64,000 bases of DNA. It comes from Streptomyces sannanensis. GTDB taxonomy: Bacteria; Actinomycetota; Actinomycetes; Streptomycetales; Streptomycetaceae. Below, one piece after another: positions 25,418 through 35,479 of this stretch; position 1 is the first letter of the stretch; every line of letters begins with the position of its first letter. The translations under genes and the position numbers were made by a program. The notes beneath the pieces are model-generated. The model was not told where the DNA came from and ran no database searches. It was given only the letters and a program-made list of their open reading frames with translations. The stretch covers positions 5,332,001 to 5,396,000 of the forward strand of contig NZ_BAAAYL010000001.1 of assembly GCF_039536205.1 (NCBI RefSeq). Reading direction: 5' to 3'.

Positions 25418-25597
25418 CCTCGGCGAAGGCGATGAAGCAGCGTGCTTGAATGCGAGTGGAGCAGTGAGGGCGGCCGGGTACCTATGTGCCATGTGCAATT
25501 CACCAGAAATCATGCCCCCTGATTCGGTTGGATGGCACTGCCAGGAGGCTTCTGGCGGGCGCAGGCGCAGGCTGTGCACGAACGAGGGGGAACAGTC

Positions 25598-28500
25598 ATG
25601 ACATCGATGTGGAATGCCGCGGAGGGCGACGGGTTCCGGGCGGCCGTACGCGCCCTGACCCGGCGGCGAGTCGAGATCTACAGGGACGCCGGCGGGACAT
25701 GGCGGTTCGCCGAGAGCCTGAAGTCCGTCAGCGAGGACACCGCCCAGGAGTACGAGGGCCGCACGATCCTTGAACTCGTCCAGAACGGTCACGACGCGCT
25801 CGGTCAAGCCGCCCTGGGAAGGATCGCCGTCCTGGCGGTCACCAGGGAGGACGGCGGCGTCCTCTACGTCGCCAACGAGGGGGCGGTGTTCACCGAGGAG
25901 AACTTCCGCGCCATCACTGAGCTGGCCCTGTCGAGCAAGGCGGCGGGTGAGGGGATCGGCAACAAGGGCCTCGGTTTCCGCAGTGTGCTGCAACTGACGG
26001 ACTGGCCGGAGATCTACTCGAAGTCCTCACCCGACTCCCGGGTGTTCGACGGCTATTGCTTCCGCTTCGCCAGGCCCGAGGACGTGCGCGCCCTGGTGGA
26101 CGACCCGGCACTCGCGGCCCGGGTGATCGAGGACATCTCTCCGTTGGCACTACCGGTACCGGCCGACGTCACCGACCCCGTGCTCAAGGAACTCGCCGAG
26201 GATGGGTACTCCACGGTCGTACGGCTGCCGCTGCGCGACCGGCACGCCTGGGGACTCGCTGTGGCGCAGGCGGAGGACATGGTGAACGGCGAGGCGCCGC
26301 TCCTGCTCTTCCTCGACCGGGTGGCCGAACTCCTCGTCGAGGTGCGCGACGGCTCCGACACTGTTTTCCGGCAGGCCCTCTCGCGATCCGAGCGCACATC
26401 GGACCTGGTCACCGCAGGTGAGAACAACTCGGTACGGGAGATCGATCTTGCCGAGGCGGGCCGCTACCTGCTGGCGCGTCGCACTCTCGATCCCGAGGCC
26501 CTGAGCGGAGCGATCAGCCGCAGCGTCCAAGCGCGCGAGATCGACGCTGCCTGGGACAACTGGGACGCCGAGGCATGGGTGGCGGTCGCGCTGCGCCTCG
26601 ACGTGCCGCTCACCCACGGCCGCATGTATACCTTCCTGCCGATGGCCGAAGGTGTCCACGCCCCGTTCCCCGGCCACGCCCATGCTCCGTTCTTCACCAA
26701 ACTGGCCCGCCTCGACATCAGCGAGACGGTGGCCCTGAACGCCTTCCTTCTCGACCAGCTCGCCGTACTGACGGTGGAGCTGGGCAGGCGCATCCGCTCG
26801 CAGACCCCGCACCTCCTCGCCGCGGACCTCGTTCTCGACCTCATGTGTTGGGACGTACCCGACCGGCTGAACGCCGCCCTGGGCGGGAAGCTCGCCGCCG
26901 AACCGATCGTGCCCCTGCACGGCCGGGAGGCGTGGGGCTCGCTGCAGGGCTCCTACGGATGGCGGCCCGACGGCAAGCGCTCCTGGCGTGTCCTCACCAC
27001 CGCGGCACTCACGGAGGCCGGGGCCGACCTGCTGACCCCGTCCGTCGGCCCGGTCCGCCACACGCGTCTGGACAAGCTGTGCAGAGCCGTCCTCTCCAGG
27101 CCCTTCCGTCCGCCGGCGCGGCTGGCCGCCGAGTGGGCCGAGACCGTGGCCCAGTCACTGATCGGCTGTACGGAACCGGCAGGACAGGTATGGGCGGACT
27201 TCTACAGCGACCTGTCCCATGCGTTCGCCCGGGACCAGGGGGTGCTGCGGGGCCGGCGCATCATCCTCACCCAGGACATGCGGCTGAGAAGCGCCCTCGG
27301 CAGCCGGGCCGGGTCCGGCAGGCAGGACGCGACCGTCTTCTTCCATCCCGAGCCCGACGACATCGCGGACGGTGACGCGGCCACCCGGGTCCCGGGTGAT
27401 CTCAAGGCGCTCCGGCGCCGCATCTCCTTCACCCACCCGGCGATCTCCTGGGACGTAGCCGGACGGGGATTTCTCGAGCGCAACGAACTGGTGCGCCCCT
27501 ATCAACTGGACCGCGTCTTCGACGCGCTGAACGACCTGCTCTCCGACCGCCCTTCGGAGGCACTCAGCCGCGACGCGCTCACCTTCGCCTTCCGGCAGTA
27601 CCCACTGCTCACTCAGTCGCAGCGTCGACGGCTGGCCCGCATCCCCTTCCGGCTGCCGCTGGCCGACTCCGGCCGGTGGGGCAGAGCCGCACGCTGTTCC
27701 TTCTCGCCGGCTTGGGGCACAGAGGGAGCGCAGCGGCTGGAGCGGTTCCTCACCGAGGGTGGATCCCGGATCCCCGCCCTGGCCGCTCAGCGCGACCAGT
27801 GGATCAGCGGCCCCGACGACTGGCCCGCGCAGATCCGGGACCGGGTGGCCTACACCGAGTTCCTGGAGGCCCTCGGCGTGTGCGATGGCCTGAGGCCGGG
27901 AGCCGTCGGAGAACGCCTCGGGGCCTGCCAAGGCTACGAGTTGCGGCCCTCGGGCCTCGCCGTACGCCTCGGACTGGAGGACGCTCTCGCCAATGCCTGG
28001 GCCGCCGACGTCAGGAGCGGGTGGACCAAGTTCGCACACCCGTACACGCCATACGAGTTCACGAAGGCGCCGGCCCACCTGGCGGGAGCGACCGAGGTCG
28101 CCGGGCTCGGCTCCGCCGCCCGGCGCGAGTTCGCCGAACTGCTGATGCACGGGCTCCGCACCTGGGGCGAGGAGGTTCTCACCGTCACGGTGCACAGGCC
28201 CACGTACCCTTTCAAGGACGCGCACGTCTGGCCCACTCCGCTGGCCTCCTACCTCCGAAGCCTGGCTTGGCTTCCCGTGGAGGACCCGGACGGCCCCTCC
28301 TTCGTCGAACCCCGTCGGGCTTGGTTCAGCACCGACGGCGAACTGCCGGCCTTCATCCCCGCGTTGCCCCTGTCAGCGCGGCGCCTGCTCACCGACAGGG
28401 GCGTCGTCGAGCGGATGCTCCGGCTCGGCCTTCGTAGGTGGGACGATCCGCAGCACGCCGGGGCGGCGGTGAAACAGCTGGCTGATGTGCTCGACGAAGG

Positions 28501-30907
28501 CGACGTGCCCGAGTACCTCAGTGTCTCCTTCAAACGGCACTACAAACAGGCGTGGTCTCACATCGCTCGGACGGGCCGGTGGCCCTGGGCACCGGGTGAG
28601 GAGGCCCGTCTTGTGGTCAGCCGCACCAATGTGCTCGGCACCTTCACCCCGTCGGCCGACGAAGCACCTGTCATCGTCTGCGACGAGGCGGATCCCCTGA
28701 AGGAAGCGCTCATCGAGCCGGCGGGGCATCCCCTCCTCGTCGCTCCGGAGGAGTCCGGTGACGCCGTCGTCCGTCTGGCCGAGGCGAACGGGCTGCGGGC
28801 GCAGCGCACGTCGGCCACCCACGTGCAGGTGCGTCATCGCGACGGCGCCCCCATCACGCCGTCGGGACAGGTGGCGCCGTTCACCAGAGGACGGGAGTGG
28901 CTGGTCACCGTGGTCGCGCTCGCCATGGAACTCAAGTCCGGGGCGTTCGTGCGCCGCAGCGAGCGCGGTGTCCGTGCAGCGCTCGAACGGCTCCGCGCCC
29001 TCCGCGTCGTACACGCCGACGACGTGGAGATCACCATCTCCGGGACGCCGGCCGAACCGCCGTCGTCGACGCGTGCCCTGCCGCTACCGGACGACGAGCA
29101 CCCCACGGTAGTCGTCTGGAGGAGCGACGAGGGCTGGGACGAGCTTCAGGCGGCGACGCCCGCCGTCGCACAGCTGCTGGGCAGGCCATGGCTGCAGGAC
29201 GCGCTGGAACTGGTCCTGGTCAAACTCGAGCGGAGCTTCGGCGGCAGTAGCCCGACACTTGTCGACGACAGCGTCCTCGCCGCGGCACTGGACACGACCG
29301 AGGCCAAGGTCGCCGAGATCCGGCGCAACCTCACCGGTGATGTGCAGGACACAGTGAGACTGCTCCGCCCGGTACTGGCCTGCCTGGCTGCCGACGTCTG
29401 GAACGAGGAGGCCGCCCACCTCCTCGGCCGTGCGGCCGGCGAGCGCGAACTCGCCGGGGTCCTCGACCGGCTCGCGCCCGGCCTGCCACTGCCGTCGGCG
29501 GAGCTGGTGGCCCTGGCCCGCTCCTGCACGAAGCCGGCAGAGCTCAGGGACGAACTGGGGCTCGACTTCCAGCAGTTCAACGCCGCACTGGCCACTCTCG
29601 GCCCCGGATACTCCCCGGACTACTACCCCGACCGCCACGAACAGGTCTTCGGCGACTTCGTGCGCGCCCGCTCCGGAATCCTCTTCGACCGGCTCCGCGA
29701 GCGGTACGCCGTTGCGGCGCAGCAGGGCGAGGACATCTCTGGCTACGCCGCGGCCCGCGGTCTCCACGACCTCCGGCCGGACCCGGATTGGCTTCCCCGC
29801 TTCATCACCCCGCCCGAGGAGGCGATGCGCGACAGGGTGCGGGAATGGCTCCGGGCACATGGAGCCGACGGCGACCTCGAACGGCCCACCGAACTCGAGC
29901 CCGTCGACCGGCTCCGCGCACGCAACACGGCCGCACTCGACGCCCTCGTCCCGATACTGCCCCCCCTGGTAACCGCCTGGTGCCGCCGTCACGGCGTCCA
30001 GGTGCCCGCGGGATGGCACGGAGCGGTGCTGATGGAATGCAGGAGCCACATCGACGGGACCGGGCTGGGCGACCTGCTGCCGCTGAGCGAGAAGCACCTG
30101 CTCGACGCGGTGGAACGCGCCGTGGGATGGCCTGACGGAATGCCGCACGCCACGGACCCTGCGGCACTGGGCCTCACCGCCAAGGACTTCGCGCAGGCGG
30201 CGGCACTGACCCAGGGCTCCGGCGGCTCCACCACCGTCGCCCCGCGCACGATCATTATCGGGGACGCCGAGGTCAGAGTCGGAAGCGACCAGCTCTCCAC
30301 CATCGCGGACATCGCCTCGAAGACCATCGACGAGGCGTTCCTCGCCCAGTCGGGCAGAGTACGCCTGGACACCGTGACCGGTGTACCCCGGCCACGAAGC
30401 GGAGGCGGGCCCTCTCCCAAGCCGCGCATCATCGTCGCGAAGATGAAACGGACCAACGAGGACCAGCGGTCCGCCATCGGCCTCGTCGGGGAGGTGGCCG
30501 CACGTGCCTGGCTCCAGCGCCACTACCCCGACGTGCGGTGGACCTCGGGCTACGCGGCCGTCGTCAACGGCGACGACGAGGCGTCCGACTCCCTGGGCTA
30601 CGACTTCGAGGTCACCTGGCGTGACACCACCCGGTTGTACGAGGTGAAGGCGCTGAGCGACCCGTGCGCCGAGCGGGTGGAGTTCGAACTCGGACCGTCC
30701 GAGGTGGACGCGGCCCGCCGCCATGCCCGGAGCAACCGCTACCGCATCCTGCTGATCACCTCGGCCCTCGTCCCGGAGGAACGCCGCGTCTTCGACCTGC
30801 CTAACCCGTTCTCGGCCCAAGGGCGTGACCGCTTCAGGATGGTCAGCCGGGGTGTGCGCTACCAGTGCTCGCCCCTGGGAAAGGAGCGGCCCTCCGACTC
30901 GCACTGA
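25598..30907 (+). CDS. Giant sacsin-like GHKL ATPase with C-terminal DUF3883 nuclease-like domain
   Basis: 1,769 residues. The N terminus carries a GHKL/Hsp90-type ATP site: Glu59, Asn63 and Asp66 in ELVQNGHDAL, NEG at 93-95 and GEGIGNKGLGF at 117-127. A ~1,450-residue helical middle without obvious motifs follows. At about residues 1624-1730 is a DUF3883 domain of the PD-(D/E)XK fold, with GLVGEVAARAWL, LGYDFEVTW and YEVKAL supplying the D...ExK residues. The start at 25598 follows GAGGGGGA. Such ATPase/nuclease giants are typical of bacterial defence islands. This one is intact while its neighbours are broken. Confidence 0.85.
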   Translation: MTSMWNAAEGDGFRAAVRALTRRRVEIYRDAGGTWRFAESLKSVSEDTAQEYEGRTILELVQNGHDALGQAALGRIAVLAVTREDGGVLYVANEGAVFTEENFRAITELALSSKAAGEGIGNKGLGFRSVLQLTDWPEIYSKSSPDSRVFDGYCFRFARPEDVRALVDDPALAARVIEDISPLALPVPADVTDPVLKELAEDGYSTVVRLPLRDRHAWGLAVAQAEDMVNGEAPLLLFLDRVAELLVEVRDGSDTVFRQALSRSERTSDLVTAGENNSVREIDLAEAGRYLLARRTLDPEALSGAISRSVQAREIDAAWDNWDAEAWVAVALRLDVPLTHGRMYTFLPMAEGVHAPFPGHAHAPFFTKLARLDISETVALNAFLLDQLAVLTVELGRRIRSQTPHLLAADLVLDLMCWDVPDRLNAALGGKLAAEPIVPLHGREAWGSLQGSYGWRPDGKRSWRVLTTAALTEAGADLLTPSVGPVRHTRLDKLCRAVLSRPFRPPARLAAEWAETVAQSLIGCTEPAGQVWADFYSDLSHAFARDQGVLRGRRIILTQDMRLRSALGSRAGSGRQDATVFFHPEPDDIADGDAATRVPGDLKALRRRISFTHPAISWDVAGRGFLERNELVRPYQLDRVFDALNDLLSDRPSEALSRDALTFAFRQYPLLTQSQRRRLARIPFRLPLADSGRWGRAARCSFSPAWGTEGAQRLERFLTEGGSRIPALAAQRDQWISGPDDWPAQIRDRVAYTEFLEALGVCDGLRPGAVGERLGACQGYELRPSGLAVRLGLEDALANAWAADVRSGWTKFAHPYTPYEFTKAPAHLAGATEVAGLGSAARREFAELLMHGLRTWGEEVLTVTVHRPTYPFKDAHVWPTPLASYLRSLAWLPVEDPDGPSFVEPRRAWFSTDGELPAFIPALPLSARRLLTDRGVVERMLRLGLRRWDDPQHAGAAVKQLADVLDEGDVPEYLSVSFKRHYKQAWSHIARTGRWPWAPGEEARLVVSRTNVLGTFTPSADEAPVIVCDEADPLKEALIEPAGHPLLVAPEESGDAVVRLAEANGLRAQRTSATHVQVRHRDGAPITPSGQVAPFTRGREWLVTVVALAMELKSGAFVRRSERGVRAALERLRALRVVHADDVEITISGTPAEPPSSTRALPLPDDEHPTVVVWRSDEGWDELQAATPAVAQLLGRPWLQDALELVLVKLERSFGGSSPTLVDDSVLAAALDTTEAKVAEIRRNLTGDVQDTVRLLRPVLACLAADVWNEEAAHLLGRAAGERELAGVLDRLAPGLPLPSAELVALARSCTKPAELRDELGLDFQQFNAALATLGPGYSPDYYPDRHEQVFGDFVRARSGILFDRLRERYAVAAQQGEDISGYAAARGLHDLRPDPDWLPRFITPPEEAMRDRVREWLRAHGADGDLERPTELEPVDRLRARNTAALDALVPILPPLVTAWCRRHGVQVPAGWHGAVLMECRSHIDGTGLGDLLPLSEKHLLDAVERAVGWPDGMPHATDPAALGLTAKDFAQAAALTQGSGGSTTVAPRTIIIGDAEVRVGSDQLSTIADIASKTIDEAFLAQSGRVRLDTVTGVPRPRSGGGPSPKPRIIVAKMKRTNEDQRSAIGLVGEVAARAWLQRHYPDVRWTSGYAAVVNGDDEASDSLGYDFEVTWRDTTRLYEVKALSDPCAERVEFELGPSEVDAARRHARSNRYRILLITSALVPEERRVFDLPNPFSAQGRDRFRMVSRGVRYQCSPLGKERPSDSH

Positions 30908-31175
30908 TGGAGTGGCCTAAGCCGTGATGGTGGTGCGCAGTCCTGTGCACCAGGAGGAGGGGAGCCGCTCGGGTACTTCTCGATGAGTTTCCCAGGTGAC
31001 CTGCCAGCACCTGCTGTGTGGCGGGCGGAAGCAGACCCCGCGTTTGAAGGTCCCGGTCGCGACGTCACCGTTGCGTGGCCGGCCTCGCGAGAAGCCGCGC
31101 TGTCAGTCCATGGCGGTAGGCTCCACCAGGGATTTGTCGGATCCTGAGGGACGCAGCGGTGAGAAGGCGAGCGCA

Positions 31176-33798
31176 GTGGCAGCAACGGGAGGGGACCCGC
31201 GGCGGACACCCGGTCCGGCCGTGCCCAAGCCGGGACCGGTCCAGCCCGCCCAGCAGTGGTTCCAGGAGCGTCCCTCTCCCTACTCCTGGGAGCAGGACGC
31301 GCTGGACCACGGTCCTGCAGCTGGAGTACGCGGGTGAGCAGTCCCTTGGCGCCCGGCTGCGCGGCAAGGGACAGCTCAGCTATGACGAACTGGAACGCTT
31401 CGGCGAGGACCTGTTCCTCGCCCTCGACCAGCTCGCCGCGCACGGCGTCCGGCACCGCGACATCAAGCCGGACAACCTCGGCATCCAGCGCCGCAAGGAC
31501 TTCACCTGGCAGCTCAAGCTGTTCGACTTCTTGCTAACGGACGCCTCCGACCGTGACGTGAAGGCCGGCACCCGCGGCTATCTCGACCCGTTCCTCGGGT
31601 CCGTGCGCCGCCCGCACTTCGACGACCACGCCGAACGCTACGCCGCGGCCGTCACCCTGCACGAGATGGCGAGCGGCGAGCGGCCGCTGTGGGGAGACGG
31701 CCGCATCGACCCGCTCACCAACGAGTCCGCCGAGCTGTACATCGCCAGTGAGCTGTTCTACCGGCCCCTGCAGTCCGGCCTGACCGCCTTCTTCCGGCGC
31801 GCTCTGCACCGGGATATCGAGCACCGCTTCGACACGCTGCGGCAGATGAAGGACGCCTGGCAGAAGGTGTTCCGGGACGCCGACACGGACCGGCCGCCGA
31901 CCACCCCCTCCACGGTGGGCACCGAGGCGGAGGACACCGAGCAGGCACGGGACCGGGCGGCGCTGGCCGCCGACGCCCACACGGAGCTGGAACTGGCAGG
32001 CCTGTCGCCGCGTGCGGTGACGGTCGCCGCCGGCCTCGGCGCCACCACGGTGGGTCAGCTGCTGGACGTCCAGCCCTCCATGATCTCCAAGGCCCGTGGC
32101 GCTGGCCCGCTGGTGCGCAAGGAGCCGAACCGCCGCCGCAACCAGTGGGTGGCCGCCCTGCGGGGCAGGGCCGCCGTACCGGCCGCGCGCAAGGCCGCTG
32201 CTCCGGCCAAGGACGACGAAGCGCAGGCCGGGGTCACCGGCATCCTGTCGGTCGACGGCATGGTCGACCTGCTGACCCCGCCGTCCGGCCGCAAGGGCTC
32301 GCACCGCGCCGACGTGGTACGCCTCACCCTCGGACTGCCGCCCGAGGACGGCGGCCTGTCCCCGCTCGGCCCCTGGCCCGTGCAGGCGCGGATAGCCGAT
32401 TACCTGGGTATCAAGCAGCCGCCGGTCTCCCGCCACCACCGGGCCGAGATCAAGCGGTGGGCCGAGGTCGAGTGGCTGCAGACGGTGTGCACGGAACTGG
32501 TCGAGATCGTCGCCACCTTCGGCCGCGTGATGACCGCCTCGCAGGCCGCGCAGGAACTGCGTGCCCTGCACGGCGCGCAGGACGACACCCCCGAGCGCGT
32601 GCTGGCCCGGTCACTGGCGGTCGTCCGGGCCGCCGTCGAGGCGGAGACCCGTGAGGAGGAGGGACACGAACCACGCCTCGCGACGACCTGAACCCCCGCG
32701 AACTGGCCGACTACGCGGCGGAGCTGGGCACGACCGCAGAGAAACTCGCCGGCCGGGAGCCCCTTCCGGGACGCGCCGAGGTGGTGCGGGAGCTGCGCGC
32801 GGTGCCCGTCCCGGAGGGCTTCGCGCCGCTCGCCGACACCCGTCTGGTGCAACTGGCCGCCGCCGTGGCGTCGTCCGTGGTGCGCCACACCCCGCGCCTC
32901 GAGCTGTACCGGCGTGACCTGAGCCTGGAACGCGCGCTGCGCATCTCGCAGGCCGGCGCGGGCGTGCGACCGGACCGGGGGATCACCGCGACCGAACTCG
33001 TCGCCCGGGTAGGAGCCCGTTTCCCCGACCTGAATGTCCTGTCGGACGGCCGGGAGCCGACCCCCGTGGTGCTGGAGGACGCACTCCAGGCGGCCCGCTT
33101 CGACCTGCGGCACGACGACGAGGCCGGACGTTTCCTCCCTCCGCTGCTGAAGTCCACCGGTCCCTGGTCCTCCACGGGCTCGGTCACCAGCATGCTGCCT
33201 CCGGCCCGGTCCGTGGTGCGCCGCGAGCCCGAGGACCCGCACGGTGAGCTGCGCGAGCAGCTCGCCGAAAGCGTCCGCCGCGGAGGCTTCCTCGCCCTGA
33301 CGGTCAAAGCCGCCCGTCTGCAGGGCACGGCAGAGATGATCGCCGCCCGCTTCCCGGTGGTGCCCGTCGACCTCGGGGCGCTGTTCCTGCGGGAGTTCAG
33401 GCGGCTCGTCGAGGAGAAGGGTCAGGACTGGCGGACGGTCCTGCGTGCCGACGCGGCCTCCGCGCCGGGCAGGGTGAAGCCGGGCCTCGCCACGTTCGTC
33501 CGCGTTGTGTGGCAGCGGGTCGCCGACGACCTCGCCGCCTGCTCCACCGAGCCGCGCACGGTGCTCTTCCTCCACGACGCGGGTCTGATCGCCCGGTACT
33601 GGGACGAGGGCGGGCGTGCGTTCCTGGTCACCCTCCAGGCAGCAGCCCGCCGGCCGTCGGAGGGGCCGCACGGCCTGTGGCTCCTGTGCCCGATGGAATC
33701 CAGCATCCAGGACCCGCGACGGACGGACGGTCCAGGCACTGCGCAATGACGGAGAGGTGGCCTACCTGGCCGGAGGGTTCCTCAAACAGCCCGCGTAG
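31176..33798 (+). pseudogene. Remnant of a pglW-like serine/threonine kinase gene (BREX type 2/Pgl)
   Basis: The first ~45 codons from GTG 31176 (WFQERPSPYSWEQDALDH) look like the start of PglW. Then the frame changes, and the sequence jumps at ~31308 into a kinase C lobe (HRDIKPDNLG at ~31460), losing the NERD-type region and kinase N lobe. The kinase frame stops at 32691. The C-terminal region continues in a second frame to 33749 (ending in a PHGLWLLCPMESS segment) and a third to 33798 (GRTVQALRNDGEVAYLAGGF). One deletion and at least two frameshifts make it nonfunctional. The 268 bp before it show nothing clear. Confidence 0.65.
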
Positions 33799-35259
33799 AT
33801 GGCGAGAAGAGGCACGCCTGTCAGAAGGACCAGCAAGAATACGGCCATGGTGGCGATCATCAAGTGCCGTGACAACGAGGACGAGTACCTGGAGTTCCTT
33901 GAGGACTTGCATCAATCCCGGCGGTACGAATGGGAGTGGTCGTTCACGCGCCGGCGTGACCTGTGGTCCAAGGGCCGTCACCTGCTCCTGATCGCCTCCA
34001 TGGACGCTAACGGGCGCTTCGAGGTCACCCGCGTGGGGAAGTCCGTCCGCCGACGCGGAGCCAGGGACCAGGATCAGCAACTGCGCGTCACTCATGTGCG
34101 CCGACTGCGCAGGCCCCTTCCGCTCGCCGAGCTACTCGACGGACTGACCGCGGCTCAGCGGCGCCATCTGGTCGAGGAGGGTCACCAGAGCAAGGGGACG
34201 GGCGAGGCGATACGCGTCCTGCTGCTGGGGCTCCGGCCGGAGCTGACGGAAGCGGTCCAGCTGATCGAGGGGGCCATCGAGTCCTGGGACTTCGGCGACT
34301 CGCGGGCGGCACAGGAAGTGGCACTGCAGCGCGATGCGACCCTGGCCGTCGCACGCATGGCCGGGATGCAGGCTTCACAGCTGGCGGAGTGGGACCCGCC
34401 TGCGGAGGAACTGTACGACGACACGGTGCCCCCGCTGTTCCTCGACATGGTGGGCGCAGCCCGCCACCCGGACGAGCTGCTTGACGCGCCGGAGCCGCGT
34501 CCGCAGGACCCTTCCGCCCGTTCCGGCAGGATGAGTGATCAGCCGGCACTCGAGGACCATCTCGTCATGCACGACACCCGTGCGATGCACGGATGGCTCA
34601 GCGACGAGACCAACCATGTGGCCTGGCGCAGGTTCCAGGAACACGACCGTACGCTGTTGGTTGCGAACGCCAACCGCACCCTGGCGGAGCAGGCCCTCGG
34701 TTGCGACATCATCTTCTACAACGTCACGCGCCACAGCCTCGTCCTCGTGCAGTACAAGAAGCTCGACGCCGAGCGAGGCGGTTTCTACTACCCGAACAGC
34801 GACCGGAACCTCGCCAAGGAACTGAAACGGATGAGGAGCCTGGACCGGTACGCGGAGATGCAGGCCAGTCTGGCCGACGAGCAGCGGTTGGACCCGAGTC
34901 CGAGCTGGATCAAGCTCTGCCATCCGCGTTCCGTACTGCCCCACACGACGGAGATGATCCACGGCATGTACTTCTCCCGTCGGCAGTTCGAATCGCTGCG
35001 CGACGACGCCCGGCTGAAGGACGGACGAGGCGGTGCCCTCCGGTTCGGCTACAAGAACGTCCCGGCCTACCTGGACAACACGCTGTTTACGCGCCTGGTC
35101 GAGACGGGCCAGATCGGCACCACCGGCACAAGCACTGACCTCGTCCGCCAGCAGGTCATCCGCAGCTTCCGTGGGCAGCGCAACCTCGTGCTCGCCACGC
35201 TGAGCGGGGAGGAGCCGCCGCAGGCGGCGCGGAACGCGCAGCGCCGACAGACACGCTGA
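33799..35259 (+). CDS. Unrecognised island protein with PD-(D/E)XK nuclease-like motif
   Basis: 486 residues from ATG 33799, which abuts the stop of the kinase relic; ATG 33847 is an alternative. The N-terminal ~230 residues are of unknown type. At about residues 290-340, EQALGCDIIFYN followed by LVLVQYKKL gives a D...QxK arrangement as in PD-(D/E)XK nucleases, then YYPNSDRNLAKELKRM. I do not recognise a family. Its intact frame beside broken genes and its place in the island suggest a selected, possibly defensive, function. Confidence 0.7.
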   Translation: MARRGTPVRRTSKNTAMVAIIKCRDNEDEYLEFLEDLHQSRRYEWEWSFTRRRDLWSKGRHLLLIASMDANGRFEVTRVGKSVRRRGARDQDQQLRVTHVRRLRRPLPLAELLDGLTAAQRRHLVEEGHQSKGTGEAIRVLLLGLRPELTEAVQLIEGAIESWDFGDSRAAQEVALQRDATLAVARMAGMQASQLAEWDPPAEELYDDTVPPLFLDMVGAARHPDELLDAPEPRPQDPSARSGRMSDQPALEDHLVMHDTRAMHGWLSDETNHVAWRRFQEHDRTLLVANANRTLAEQALGCDIIFYNVTRHSLVLVQYKKLDAERGGFYYPNSDRNLAKELKRMRSLDRYAEMQASLADEQRLDPSPSWIKLCHPRSVLPHTTEMIHGMYFSRRQFESLRDDARLKDGRGGALRFGYKNVPAYLDNTLFTRLVETGQIGTTGTSTDLVRQQVIRSFRGQRNLVLATLSGEEPPQAARNAQRRQTR

Positions 35260-35293
35260 GCGAAGGGCCCTCCGGAAGCGGCTGCGGCTCCAC

Positions 35294-35478
35294 TCAGACG
35301 GGCATCCGGGGGACGCCGCCCCGACGACTGATGTCGAAGGCAAGGCGGTAGATGTCCGGCAGGTCGACGGAGTCCGGGCCGCGCTTGGTCACCACGCCGA
35401 TATCGTAGAGTTCCTGGACGAGTACCGCTGGATCGTCGAGGTTCCGGGGACCGCTGCCGCCCTTCTCGCTCTCCAGCA
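35294..35478 (-). pseudogene. C-terminal fragment of an unidentified protein
   Basis: The minus strand reads LDDPAVLVQELYDIGVVTKR, then VDLPDIYRLAFDI and GGVPRMPV before the stop. The form (a winged-helix-like ending with a PDIYR motif) resembles the tail of P-loop NTPases found in actinomycete islands, but the rest is missing. It abuts the truncated integrase at ~35479, a deletion or recombination scar. Confidence 0.45.
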
Positions 35479-35479
35479 A

